Of a stretch of 64,000 bases of DNA, positions 30,785 through 40,498 are shown piece after piece. Numbering within the stretch: position 1 is the first letter of the stretch; each line of letters opens with the position of its first letter. Below the pieces are notes generated by a model, which was not told the origin of the DNA, did no database searches, and saw nothing but the letters and a program-made list of their open reading frames with translations. The DNA comes from Nitrospirota bacterium (GTDB taxonomy: Bacteria; Nitrospirota; Thermodesulfovibrionia; Thermodesulfovibrionales; JdFR-88). A program made the translations under genes and the position numbers. Where the stretch lies: the NCBI GenBank assembly GCA_014874185.1, contig JACWAF010000035.1, forward strand, positions 1-64,000, in the 5' to 3' direction.

Positions 30785-32446
30785 ATGAAGGTTTACAAGT
30801 CAAATGAAGAACTGCTGAAAACACTGGAAGAGATCCGCGTAGAACTCAAGGAATTGCAGAACAGGTATGCGATGCTCCTGGAGTCTACCCCGGACGCCTG
30901 GGTATTCGTCAACAGGGAAGGCAGGATAACGTTCATGAATACCCAGATGGAAAGGCTGTTCGGATATGAGGAAGAAGAGCTGGTCGGAAAAGACCTGGGG
31001 ATTTTGATGCCGGAACAGTCCCGCACCGCGCACCGTGAATATCTCGCCGGCTATTTTTCCAATCCCCGCATCCGCCCGATGGGGACGGGGCTTAAAACCA
31101 ATTGCCTGAAAAAGGACGGCTCGGAATTCCCGGCCGACATCAGCCTGAGCCCGGTAGAAATGGACGGGGAACTGCTTGCCACGGCCTCCATCCGTGACAT
31201 CACGGAGCGCAAGCGCGCGGAAGAGAAGATAGAGCAGAATTTTTTCATTCAGAGGGCCATCAGTTCGGTCCTGGAGGTCTCGCTGAAGCCGGTCTCCCTG
31301 GATGAGAAGCTGGACCGGATAGCCGATCTGGTCCTGACGGTCCCGGGGCTCTCCCTCAAGCCAAAGTGCTGCATTTACCTGGCGGGGAAAGAGCCTGGCG
31401 CGCTTGTATTGAAGACCTCGCGCGGGGTGCCTGATGCCGGGATGGCTTGCTGCCATGAGATACTTCCGGGCAGATGCCTTTGCGGCCAGGCCGTGTCCGC
31501 CCGCAAAATTATATTTGCGGGGTGCGTGGACGAGCGGCATGAAATCCTGCATGAGAAGGAACCCCCCCATGGCCATTATTGCGTACCTGTCATGGCTGGA
31601 GAAAAGGTGAATGGGTTAATAAATGTTTTCACAGCTGAAGGCCACCGGCGGACACGGGAGGAAGAGGAATTCTTTTCGACGGTCGCAAACACCCTTGCGG
31701 GCGTTATCGAGCGGCACCGGTCTGAAATCGAGAGTGAAGAGCTTAACAGGCAGCTCATAGAATCCGAGAAATTGGCTGTCCTGGGCAGGGTCACAGCCAG
31801 CGTTGCGCACGAGATCAGGAACCCCCTCACCATAATCGGCGGCTTCACAAGGAGGCTCGGCCAAAAATTGGCTGAGGGGACGAGGGAAAAGGAATATACC
31901 GGACTGATCATCTCCGAAGTGGTCAGGCTGGAAAATATTCTCCGCAACGTCCTTTCTTTTACGCGCCGCGCCGGCCCTCTCAAGGAGGATTGCGACATCC
32001 GCGAGATAACCGAGCAGGCGCTGAGGATCTTCGGGGAGGTCTGTGCTGAAAAATCCATAACCCTGCGGAGGTCATTTGGAGACATTCCCCTGATATCGGC
32101 CGACAGGGAACTGGTTTTGGAGGCAATAGAAAACCTCGTCTCCAATGCCACGGACGTGATGCCGTCCGGCGGCACCCTTACCGTTATAACCGAAAAGGGA
32201 ACAGTTGATGGAAGACCCTATGCGGCTGTCAGGGTAAAAGACACGGGCACAGGCGTAAGGCCTGAAGATATGGCCAGGATCTTTGAACCATTTTACACCA
32301 CGAAATCGGGTCTGCGGAGGACCGGGCTGGGTCTTTCGATTACAAAGAAAATAATGGAGGACCACAAGGGTTTTATCCGCGTCGAAAGCAAGCCGGGTGA
32401 GGGCTCAACCTTCAGCCTCTATTTCCCCATGGATGATGGCAGATGA
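30785..32446 (+). CDS. PAS-GAF sensor histidine kinase
   Basis: PAS box (WVFVNREGRITFMNTQMERLFGYEEEELVGK), GAF-like region, VAHEIRNPL H-box, GLGLSITKKIMEDH. Start placed at the ATG at 30785 in the longer ORF. Confidence 0.88.
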   Translation: MKVYKSNEELLKTLEEIRVELKELQNRYAMLLESTPDAWVFVNREGRITFMNTQMERLFGYEEEELVGKDLGILMPEQSRTAHREYLAGYFSNPRIRPMGTGLKTNCLKKDGSEFPADISLSPVEMDGELLATASIRDITERKRAEEKIEQNFFIQRAISSVLEVSLKPVSLDEKLDRIADLVLTVPGLSLKPKCCIYLAGKEPGALVLKTSRGVPDAGMACCHEILPGRCLCGQAVSARKIIFAGCVDERHEILHEKEPPHGHYCVPVMAGEKVNGLINVFTAEGHRRTREEEEFFSTVANTLAGVIERHRSEIESEELNRQLIESEKLAVLGRVTASVAHEIRNPLTIIGGFTRRLGQKLAEGTREKEYTGLIISEVVRLENILRNVLSFTRRAGPLKEDCDIREITEQALRIFGEVCAEKSITLRRSFGDIPLISADRELVLEAIENLVSNATDVMPSGGTLTVITEKGTVDGRPYAAVRVKDTGTGVRPEDMARIFEPFYTTKSGLRRTGLGLSITKKIMEDHKGFIRVESKPGEGSTFSLYFPMDDGR

Positions 32447-32478
32447 AATAAAATTCCGCCGGGGCGCGGTCCTGTTCA

Positions 32479-33171
32479 CTAATTCTTTCTTGAAAGCCTC
32501 ACGTTGTGCGCTGAATTGGCTACCGCCTCAGGCCTGGTCCTGCCTCCATCCTGGAAGTCCACATAAATCGGCCTGATTACTTTCTTGGTCTCGGGCTCCA
32601 CCTCGGCATTGGGCAGGAAATTGTCCTTCAGGTTTTCGTCTTCCACGTCATTTATATGGAAGAACCATCTGCCTCCCTCGGCCTCTATAAAACCGAATCC
32701 TTTTTCCTTCACATACTTGGCTATCGTTCCGTGCAGGAAACCGTTTTTCTCCTTCGCCACCGGGTCGTCGGCATCTTCCAGTTCGAAGAACTCGTAGGTC
32801 ACGTCGGGGTTTATCATCACCCCCAGGACGTACTTTTGCTTCAGGTCCTCCTGGAAGGAGAACGATACGATGGCGTTGTAAATAAGTTCGGCGCCCCAGT
32901 GGTCTATGTCCACTCCGGGTGCCACCTTCACGTAAAGACTCCTGTCCACGAGGGTCTTTTTCTTTCGTTCGCGGACAAACTCTCTCTGTTTTGCCGGATC
33001 ATTCGGGTTGGTTGTAACCTGCACGCCGATATGGATGAGCTTGTCAATGTTTTTGAACCTGTCCACTATGAAATCGAGCTTGTACTGATGGTCGTACACG
33101 GCATCGCGCTTGAGGTCGCACTTCTGCTCGAGTTTCGCTATGATCAGGTTCTCGCTGTAAAAGCCGTTCAC
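32479..33171 (-). CDS. Protein with nuclease-fold-like N-terminus and cold-shock-like domain
   Basis: CSD-like GFLHGTIAKYVKEKGFGFIEAEGGRWFFHINDVED; N-terminal KLDFIVDRF...IHIGVQVTTNP recalls PD-(D/E)xK proteins. Confidence 0.55.
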   Translation of the reverse strand: MNGFYSENLIIAKLEQKCDLKRDAVYDHQYKLDFIVDRFKNIDKLIHIGVQVTTNPNDPAKQREFVRERKKKTLVDRSLYVKVAPGVDIDHWGAELIYNAIVSFSFQEDLKQKYVLGVMINPDVTYEFFELEDADDPVAKEKNGFLHGTIAKYVKEKGFGFIEAEGGRWFFHINDVEDENLKDNFLPNAEVEPETKKVIRPIYVDFQDGGRTRPEAVANSAHNVRLSRKN

Positions 33172-33311
33172 GGCACCTCCTTTCGGTTCCGCGGACCGGC
33201 CCCGGCGTTTTCAAAGAGCTATGGGCTTATTATAGTCCCGTCCGGGGCCATATTCAAACAGGGGTCGAGGGTTCTGGAAGAGGCTTTGGATTTAAGAAGA
33301 GAAAGAACCAA

Positions 33312-33962
33312 TTACTTTTCTATTCTTTTTTTCACTTCTCCGGCCAGGTCTGTTATCATCCGCCCGGCAAGTTCAAAGCCGGTCGCGGCCGTGTTTATGG
33401 AGAGGTGATAGCAGCGGGCGTCCGTCCAGTCATGTCCCGAAACGGTTTCCACGAATTTTCTTCTATTGGCGTCCGACTCCTTTATTATTGAGGCGGCCTC
33501 GTCCCTGTTTGGTACCTTGTAAAATTCCATGACCCGCTTCAGGCGGAACTCCAGGGGGGCGTGGGCGAAAATGCTTACAAGCCCCGGCCGGTCTTTCAGG
33601 ACGTGAAAACCCGCCCTGCCCACTATGACGGCATCGTCCTTATCGGCTATTTCTCTGATAATGCGGGCTTCCGTCTCGAAGAGGTCGGTATCGTAGATAA
33701 GCCGCAGCGGGGGCGGCACATAGGCCGTCTCGGGCGTGCCGTATATGAAGACCCTGATAAGGTTTTCAAGGAAACCGGAAGTGCGCTCCTCCCGCGAGGA
33801 GATGTTTTCCTCGGATTCCTTCAGGTATTCGGTGGCCCGGCTCAGTATCTCCCTGTCCACGTATTTATAGCCAAGCCTTCTTGCCGCCTGCTGGGCCAGA
33901 TAGGCCCCGCCGCTTCCAAGCTGCCTGGATATGGTGATAAGTATCTTCTGGCCGCCTGCCAT
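33312..33962 (-). CDS. Cytidylate kinase-like family protein
   Basis: ITISRQLGSGGAYLAQQAARRLGYKYVDREIL, IVGRAGFHVLKDRPGLVSIFAHAP. Confidence 0.85.
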   Translation of the reverse strand: MAGGQKILITISRQLGSGGAYLAQQAARRLGYKYVDREILSRATEYLKESEENISSREERTSGFLENLIRVFIYGTPETAYVPPPLRLIYDTDLFETEARIIREIADKDDAVIVGRAGFHVLKDRPGLVSIFAHAPLEFRLKRVMEFYKVPNRDEAASIIKESDANRRKFVETVSGHDWTDARCYHLSINTAATGFELAGRMITDLAGEVKKRIEK

Positions 33963-33966
33963 ATTT

Positions 33967-35544
33967 TTACTCTACCAGAATCTCCCCCGCGTGTGAGCGG
34001 CCTTTTTCCCTCAGGAAGAAGATAAGCGGCAGGGAGATGATGAAGATATATGAGACCAGGGCGAATACGTGGTCATAAGCCAGCATCCCCGTCTGCCTTG
34101 CCAACTGGCCGTCCAGGAACCGGAGGGCCTCCTCATGCGCCGTTACCGGGTCGGCCCCTTTCTGTATGAAGGCGCTGGCAAGGGCGCTCACCCTGTGGTC
34201 CATGACCGGGTTCAGGAAACTGAGGTCATGCAGGAAGAGTTTGCGATAGACGGTCTCGTTCCGGGTGAGTTCGGTGGCGGTTATTGCTATCCCTATGCTG
34301 CCGAAGACCTGCCTTATGACGTTATATAGCCCGGTAGCGGCCGTCATCTCCTCTTTTTTGATGGTGGATAGGGCGGCGGTGCTCAAGGCCACGAATATGA
34401 ACCCGAACCCTATCCCCTGCAGGAATTGCGGGATGAAGATGTCCCAGAACCCCACGTCCAGCGACATCCTGGCAAGCTGCTGGAAGGAAAAGGCCGTAAG
34501 CACCAGGCCAAACCCGATGAGCACCCTGGGGCCAAGCCTGTTATAGAACCGGCCACCCAGGGGCATGGCAAGCGCCATGGCCAGGCTTCGGGGCATCAGT
34601 ATCAGGCCGGAATCGAATGCCGGGTAGCCCAAAAGCTGCTGCAGGAAGAGGGGCAGAAGAAAGAGGCTTCCATAAAGCCCTATTCCCAAAAGACCGCCAA
34701 GCACCGTGCCCGAGGTGAAGTTCAGGTCCTTCAGCACGCGGAGGTCCACGGCGGGCTTTTTCGCCGTCAGCTCCCGTATCACAAACAGGAAAATCCCGGC
34801 TGCGGCGATGACAAGCAGATAAACGATATAGTCGGAGGCGAACCAGTCCTTCTGCTCGCCTTTTTCCAGCATCAACTGCAATGCGCCAAGCCCCGCTATC
34901 AGGAAGAAAAGCCCCGAGAAGTCTATCTTGCCCTTCTCGCGTTTCAGATAGGGCGGGTCGTACAGATACCGCTGCACAAGGACGATGTTTATTATGCCGA
35001 TCGGGACATTTATGTAGAAGATCCACGGCCAGGAGTAATTGTCCGTGAGCCAGCCCCCCAGGGTGGGCCCTATTGCCGGGCCAAGCACCACCCCGAAGCC
35101 GTAAACCCCCATGGCAAGCCCCTGCTCCTCGGGCGGGAAGGATTCTCTCAGTATGGCCTGAGAGACGGGTATGAGGGCCCCGCCCCCTATGCCCTGGATG
35201 ATCCTGAAGACCACAAGCGAGGAAAGGCTCCAGCTCATGCCGCAGAGCATCGAGCTTACGGTAAACAGGAGGATGCTTGCCCCGTAGACCCTTTTTCTGC
35301 CGAAACGGGCGCTCAGCATTGCCACGATGGGCATTACTATGACGCTCGACAGGATATAGCCCGTGGCCACCCAGGCTATCTCCTCGATGGAGGCCCCCAG
35401 GTAGCCGCGCATGTACGGCAGGGCCACGTTTACTATGCTTGTATCCAGGGCGCTCATGATGGTGCCCATAATGACCGTGAGCGCTATAAGCCACTTCTCC
35501 GGATTCTCTTTACTCATTCTAAAAGGGCCTTTCAAGGGCGACAT
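33967..35544 (-). CDS. DHA2-family MFS drug efflux transporter (EmrB-like)
   Basis: MGTIMSALDTSIVNVALPYMRGYLGASIEEIAWVATGYILSSVIVMPI and about 14 TM segments. Confidence 0.92.
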   Translation of the reverse strand: MSPLKGPFRMSKENPEKWLIALTVIMGTIMSALDTSIVNVALPYMRGYLGASIEEIAWVATGYILSSVIVMPIVAMLSARFGRKRVYGASILLFTVSSMLCGMSWSLSSLVVFRIIQGIGGGALIPVSQAILRESFPPEEQGLAMGVYGFGVVLGPAIGPTLGGWLTDNYSWPWIFYINVPIGIINIVLVQRYLYDPPYLKREKGKIDFSGLFFLIAGLGALQLMLEKGEQKDWFASDYIVYLLVIAAAGIFLFVIRELTAKKPAVDLRVLKDLNFTSGTVLGGLLGIGLYGSLFLLPLFLQQLLGYPAFDSGLILMPRSLAMALAMPLGGRFYNRLGPRVLIGFGLVLTAFSFQQLARMSLDVGFWDIFIPQFLQGIGFGFIFVALSTAALSTIKKEEMTAATGLYNVIRQVFGSIGIAITATELTRNETVYRKLFLHDLSFLNPVMDHRVSALASAFIQKGADPVTAHEEALRFLDGQLARQTGMLAYDHVFALVSYIFIISLPLIFFLREKGRSHAGEILVE

Positions 35545-35644
35545 TTAGGATAACAGATTCGGAGCGGGGCGGAATGATTGCGGTTGAGCGAAAATGGCTG
35601 GGAGAAAAAAGACGGATTGAAAAGGGCTTGCGGCAGACCCGTCC

Positions 35645-35830
35645 TTATTTTTCCGGGCCCTTTTCAGTAAAGAAACGGACCAGGAATTCGGCGTCCTTCG
35701 GGGGCAGGTCGAACTTCAGGGAGGCCTCTTCGATCAGCTTGAACAGGCTGGCCCCCGGATTATCGACGCGTTTGTCCGATATCCATTTCATGGCCCTTCT
35801 CAGTTGTTCGCCTTCAGGCAGAATGCTCAT
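35645..35830 (-). CDS. Conserved-looking small hypothetical protein
   Basis: 61-aa ORF MSILPEGEQLRRAMKWISDKR...; plausible but unsupported by motif. Confidence 0.5.
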   Translation of the reverse strand: MSILPEGEQLRRAMKWISDKRVDNPGASLFKLIEEASLKFDLPPKDAEFLVRFFTEKGPEK

Positions 35831-36002
35831 GAACCCCCCCTGGTTTCAGTATCCCACAAATTCCGGTCTTTGGAGTCAGGCCCTCACATTGTACATCAAT
35901 TTACAAGTTTAGTTAAATATAGAATTCTCTTTATAAATTGACAGGTTATCAAGGCGATGATTATAGTAGAGCAAAGAAGGTTTATTCCGGGAGGGGAAGG
36001 GA

Positions 36003-37098
36003 GTTGTGCTCTATTTTTTTCATAGTTTCGAGCCAGCTCTTGGCTGGCCTTGCTCTTGGGGCGATACTCCAGAGGTCGGATTTCTGCATGGCGGGCGCTT
36101 TTCGGGACATCTTCCTGTTCGGGGATTACCTGAAGGCGCGGGCCATCTTCCTGGCTGTTTCCCTGCTTGTGCTGATCGTTTACCTGGAGAGGGTGGGCGG
36201 CCTTATCGGGTCATATCCGCCCTCTTTCTTCGCATCGCCTTCCGGGGCAGACCTCCTTGGGGGAGCGCTCTTTGGCATGGGGATGGTGCTTGGCGGCGGG
36301 TGCATGCTGGGCACATTGTACAAGATGGGCTCCGGCAAGGTGCTGAACCTTTTTACTTTCGCGGGGATGATCGCCGGCGGGATTTTCTATCCGGTGTTCC
36401 TGCCGCTCAAGCTGAAACTGGTCTCGGCCACCGGGTTTTTCCCGCGATGGACGGCCCTGGAGCAGATTGCGGGCATGCACGCAACGGCCGCCGGGTTCCT
36501 GTTAATATCAGCCCTGTTCATTGCAAGATGGGCCGGGAAAGGCCTCCTCTCCCAGAAGGGATACGCCGAAGGATACCTGCAGCTCTGGAAGGCGGCGCTG
36601 GCAATCGTGCTGGTCGTCTCGGCCCAGTACGTCTTTTCAGGCCGGCCCCTGTCGGTGACAAGCGGCATCTTCAAGATGAGCGCCCTGATGGCTCACGCGG
36701 CAACGCCCGCGGCATTCGCCTCGGTGCAGCCTTTTACCGGCAACTCCGTCAGGCTTGTCTATGGGCGCATAATGCCGGAGAGACTCATGAACGCCTTTGA
36801 CGCCGTGGGGATCACCCAGTTCCCGCTGATAGCGGGGATAGTGGGCGGCTCGTTCCTCTCGGCCCTCCAGTTGCGGGAGTTCAAGCCGCTGGGGGTTCCG
36901 CCCTTCGGACAGATAATCTCTTCCATATCGGGCGGGGCTCTCATGTCCGTGGGGGCCCTCATGGCCTCGGGCTGCAACCTGTGGCACTTCTTTGGCGGGC
37001 TTCCCGTCTTCGCGCTCCAGAGCATTCTTTTTCTTTTCGGGATAATACCCGGCAGCTATGCCGGAAGCCTCATAATAAAAAAGGCGGTCTGCAGATGA
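36003..37098 (+). CDS. YeeE/YedE-family (DUF395) sulfur/selenium-compound transporter 1
   Basis: LGAILQRSDFCMAGAFRD, GGALFGMGMVLGGGCMLGTLYKMGSG, GALMASGCNLWHFFGGLPVFALQS. Likely TTG start at 36003 after GGGAGGGGAAGG; the ORF extends to 35938. Confidence 0.88.
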
Positions 37099-37337
37099 CA
37101 AAAGACATAATGCTGGACATCAGGGGGCAGATATGCCCGGCCTGCCTGCTGATTACTCTCAGGGAGATTGCAAACAATAAATTCTCTCTGAAGAGGGGGC
37201 AGTCCAGGCTTGTCGTGAAGACGGACCACCGCGACGCCACCCGGACCATCCCCGGCGCGGCCGTTTCGATGGGTTATGAGACCAGGACCGAGAAGACGGA
37301 CGGCTATTACGAGATAACCATAGAGTACAGGAAATGA
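37095..37337 (+). CDS. TusA/SirA-like sulfurtransferase 1
   Basis: MLDIRGQICPACLLITLREI... TusA fold; ATGA overlap with the YedE stop. Confidence 0.88.
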   Translation: MTKDIMLDIRGQICPACLLITLREIANNKFSLKRGQSRLVVKTDHRDATRTIPGAAVSMGYETRTEKTDGYYEITIEYRK

Positions 37338-38632
37338 AATCCCCAGCCGCCACCCGGACGAAGAAGCCCCGGGCCGGGAAGTCCCTGGCCGGACTCGAAA
37401 AAGAAAAGAAGAAATTAAACGAATACATCAGGGACAAGGTAAACCAGCTCCTTACGGTCATGGGCACCAAGGCCCTCGATGAGCACGAACTGGACGAGAG
37501 CGATTTCCTGCAGCTTGACCCCATCGGCATAATCGCGCTCTCCTTCGAGCAGGTGCTGGAGCACCTGAAGGAGACCAACAAGAGCCTGGGCGTGGCAAAA
37601 AACCAGCTGCAGGCAGTCTTCGACACGGCAGGGGTATGCATCTCGATAGTGGACAGCGACATGCGCATAGTGAACTGCAACGAGAAGCAGAAGGAGCTTC
37701 TTGTCTCAGACCGCGATGAGATAATAGGCCACCACTGCTATGAGGTCTACTGCGGCAAGGAATCCCCCAGCCTGGACTGCCCCGCAATAGAGACCCTTGC
37801 CACGGGACGGCCCGTCCTGGTAAGGGAGGTCAAGAAGAAATCCAGGCATTTCCAGATAGTGACCTCCGCCCTCAAAGACAAGGCGGGCAATATTACAGGG
37901 GTCATAGAGGTCTCGATGGACGTGACCGAGAAGAAGAAGGCCGAGGAGGCGATGAGGCAGGCCGAAAAGCTCTCCGCAATCGGCCTCCTGGCCGCCGGGG
38001 TGGCCCACGAGCTTAACAACCCGCTTGGGAACATCCTTGGCTATGCCCTTCTGGCCCTGAAGGACCCGGCGCTCCAGGCGGACCAGCGGGAAAAGCTGGA
38101 GATAATAGTGGAGCAGGCGAAGAAAGGCAGCGAGATAGTGAAAGGCCTCCTGAACTTTTCGCGCCAGTCCCAGCCGCTCTTCGAGGAGATATCGATTGAG
38201 GACGTGATAAGAAAGGCGCTTAAGAACCTCTCCAGCCGCCTCTTGGCCCAGTCGGTTGAGGTGACCCTTGATATCGGAGATATGCCCAGAGTAATGGCGG
38301 ACCCCAAGCAGATGGAGATAGTCCTGATGAACCTCCTTATAAATTCCATGCAGGCCCTGGAGGGCAGGCCGGACGGGCTGATAAAAATAGCGGCGGGGAA
38401 AAAGGACGGCTTTCTTGAGGTGAGCATAAAGGACAACGGCCCGGGGATCCCGAAGGAGCTTCTGCCGGACATCTTCGATCCCTTCTGCACCACGAAGCCG
38501 GTGGGGCAGGGGGTGGGGCTTGGGCTTTCCATCTGCTCCGGCATTATCAAAAAGCATAACGGCTCCATAAGCGCCGGGAGCGCCGAAGGGGCTGTCTTCG
38601 CCTTCGCCATTCCCCTTGAAAGGAAAAACTAA
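37334..38632 (+). CDS. PAS sensor histidine kinase
   Basis: PAS domain with CYEVYCGKESPSLDCPAI, LLAAGVAHELNNPLGNILGYALLAL H-box, GVGLGLSICSGIIKKHNG. Confidence 0.92.
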   Translation: MKSPAATRTKKPRAGKSLAGLEKEKKKLNEYIRDKVNQLLTVMGTKALDEHELDESDFLQLDPIGIIALSFEQVLEHLKETNKSLGVAKNQLQAVFDTAGVCISIVDSDMRIVNCNEKQKELLVSDRDEIIGHHCYEVYCGKESPSLDCPAIETLATGRPVLVREVKKKSRHFQIVTSALKDKAGNITGVIEVSMDVTEKKKAEEAMRQAEKLSAIGLLAAGVAHELNNPLGNILGYALLALKDPALQADQREKLEIIVEQAKKGSEIVKGLLNFSRQSQPLFEEISIEDVIRKALKNLSSRLLAQSVEVTLDIGDMPRVMADPKQMEIVLMNLLINSMQALEGRPDGLIKIAAGKKDGFLEVSIKDNGPGIPKELLPDIFDPFCTTKPVGQGVGLGLSICSGIIKKHNGSISAGSAEGAVFAFAIPLERKN

Positions 38633-38641
38633 GGAAACAGC

Positions 38642-39979
38642 ATGGAACGGATACTGGTAGTCGAGGACGACCTTCGGATGAGGGAGCTTGTAACCGGGCT
38701 TTTGCAGAAGCAGGGTTATTCGGTGAAGGCCTGCGCCGAGGGCAAGAGGGCGCTCATCTCGCTTAAAGAGGAGGACTTTGACCTGGTCGTGACCGATCTC
38801 AAGATGCCCGACCTGGACGGCATAGACGTGCTTGCCTTTTCCAAGGAGACAAGCCCCACCAGGCCCGTCGTCGTCATAACCGGCTATGGCACGATAGAGA
38901 CCGCCGTGCGGGCCATGAAACTGGGGGCCTTTGATTATATGCAGAAGCCCTTCGACCCCGACGAGCTTTTGATGCTCGTGAAAAGGGCGCTGGAGTTCAA
39001 CCGCCTCTTCAGCCCCGGCCTTATGCTCTCGCCACGGTTCGAGGAATCCATGCAGGCGGATTTCGTGGGCACTAATAAATCCATAGTGGAATTGAAAAAG
39101 ATGATAGAGATAATCGCCCCTCTGGACGCAACCGTGCTTGTACAGGGCGAGACGGGGACGGGAAAGGAGCTTGTGGCAAAATTAATCCATAAGCTCAGCT
39201 CCAGAAATGCCGAAAAGTTCCTGCCCGTAAACTGCGGGGCCTTTGCGGAACCCCTGATAGAGAGCGAGTTCTTCGGCCACGAAAAGGGCTCTTTCACCGG
39301 GGCCGCGGGCATGAAGAAGGGCCTCTTCGAGGCCGCCCACAAGGGCGCAATTTTCCTGGACGAGATCAATAACTCGAGCCAGGGCTTCCAGATAAAGCTC
39401 TTGAGGGTATTGCAGGAAGGCATTTTTACAAGAGTCGGCGGGCTGGAGCCAATCAGCGTGGACGTGCGCGTCATAGCCGCATCCAATGCGGACCTGGTCC
39501 GCGAGGCCGCCGAGGGCAGGTTCAGGAAGGACCTCTTCTACAGGCTGAACGTCATCTCTCTTACGATCCCGCCCCTCAGGGAGCGCAGGGACGACATCCC
39601 GCTCCTCGCCCATTATTTCCTCAGGAAATATAACCGGAAATTTTCAAAGGAGGTCAAAAACTTCAGGCCGGAGGCCCTGGAGGCGCTCGTCTCCTATCAG
39701 TGGCCGGGCAACGTGCGCGAGCTGGAGAACAATATCGCCCGCGCCCTGATAGTGGAGCCCGGCGAGGAGATAGCCCTCAAGTCCCTTCCCGCGGAGATGA
39801 AGGGCAGAAAGGGCCTGGAGGTTGAAGGCTCCTCCTCCGTAAGCATCGAAGAGATGGAAAAGACCCTTATCGAGATGACCCTGAAGGGCAACGGCGGCCA
39901 GAAGGCGCGGACCGCCCAGGCCCTGGGCATAAGCGTCTCCACCCTCTGGAGAAAGCTGAAGAAATACAGTCTCGCCTGA
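38642..39979 (+). CDS. NtrC-family sigma-54-dependent response regulator
   Basis: Receiver (ILVVEDD...DLVVTDLKMPDLDGI), GETGTGKELVAKLIH, GAFTGA-type ESEFFGHEKGSFTGAAG, C-terminal Fis HTH. Confidence 0.95.
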   Translation: MERILVVEDDLRMRELVTGLLQKQGYSVKACAEGKRALISLKEEDFDLVVTDLKMPDLDGIDVLAFSKETSPTRPVVVITGYGTIETAVRAMKLGAFDYMQKPFDPDELLMLVKRALEFNRLFSPGLMLSPRFEESMQADFVGTNKSIVELKKMIEIIAPLDATVLVQGETGTGKELVAKLIHKLSSRNAEKFLPVNCGAFAEPLIESEFFGHEKGSFTGAAGMKKGLFEAAHKGAIFLDEINNSSQGFQIKLLRVLQEGIFTRVGGLEPISVDVRVIAASNADLVREAAEGRFRKDLFYRLNVISLTIPPLRERRDDIPLLAHYFLRKYNRKFSKEVKNFRPEALEALVSYQWPGNVRELENNIARALIVEPGEEIALKSLPAEMKGRKGLEVEGSSSVSIEEMEKTLIEMTLKGNGGQKARTAQALGISVSTLWRKLKKYSLA

Positions 39980-40100
39980 TTCCGGTAATGGTACAGTTTG
40001 AAAATTAGGCTCTTCCGGGAATCGTGTGGGTAGTCCCCCCCCCTTTGGAAAAGGGGGGAGAGGGGGGATTTTAAAAATAAATGCTCCACTAAAAAGATTG

Positions 40101-40170
40101 GCATTCTTGCGGGGGCTTAGAAAAAACATGGCGGATGCCGAAAAGTATCTATGGTCAAGGTTTCCATAGC
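40101..40170 (+). pseudogene. N-terminal fragment of a DUF559 (Vsr-like endonuclease fold) protein
   Basis: Translation AFLRGLRKNMADAEKYLWSRFP*, resembling the DUF559 N-terminal motif; truncated at the junction with the transposase fragment. Confidence 0.55.
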
Positions 40171-40302
40171 CGGAGTAACTCTCAGGCTTTGATGTATCCG
40201 GCAGAAATTGTAATACATGAAGTGTAAGGCTACTGAATGGGCCAGGTTTTCCACTTTCTTAGAAAAGGCATTTGTTAAGCGGGTAAACCTTCTCATGCTC
40301 AT
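40117..40302 (-). pseudogene. C-terminal fragment of an IS1-type/DDE transposase
   Basis: MSMRRFTRLTNAFSKKVENLAHSVALHFMYYNFCRIHQSLRVTPAME, a common transposase C-terminal motif; rest missing. Confidence 0.75.
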
Positions 40303-40498
40303 ACGCTACCCTGATTCCGTTCAAAATGAAACGGCTTTTCATTTTGAATTGCCCCGCAAACCGCTCCAACAGGACCGCTTAAACAAGAACTATTTGATTT
40401 AAAACCAATTTTCCTCTTTTAAACCTATTACGCCCGCCTGGCATTGTTATTGCCATTACCTGAGCAAGCAAATCTCGTTTTGGGGAGGCGGCAAGTTC

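Noticed and set aside
34426-35553. 375-aa plus-strand ORF opposite the MFS transporter
   Set aside because: Shadow ORF, composition rich in H/G/P/Q, no domain; the MFS reading is convincing.
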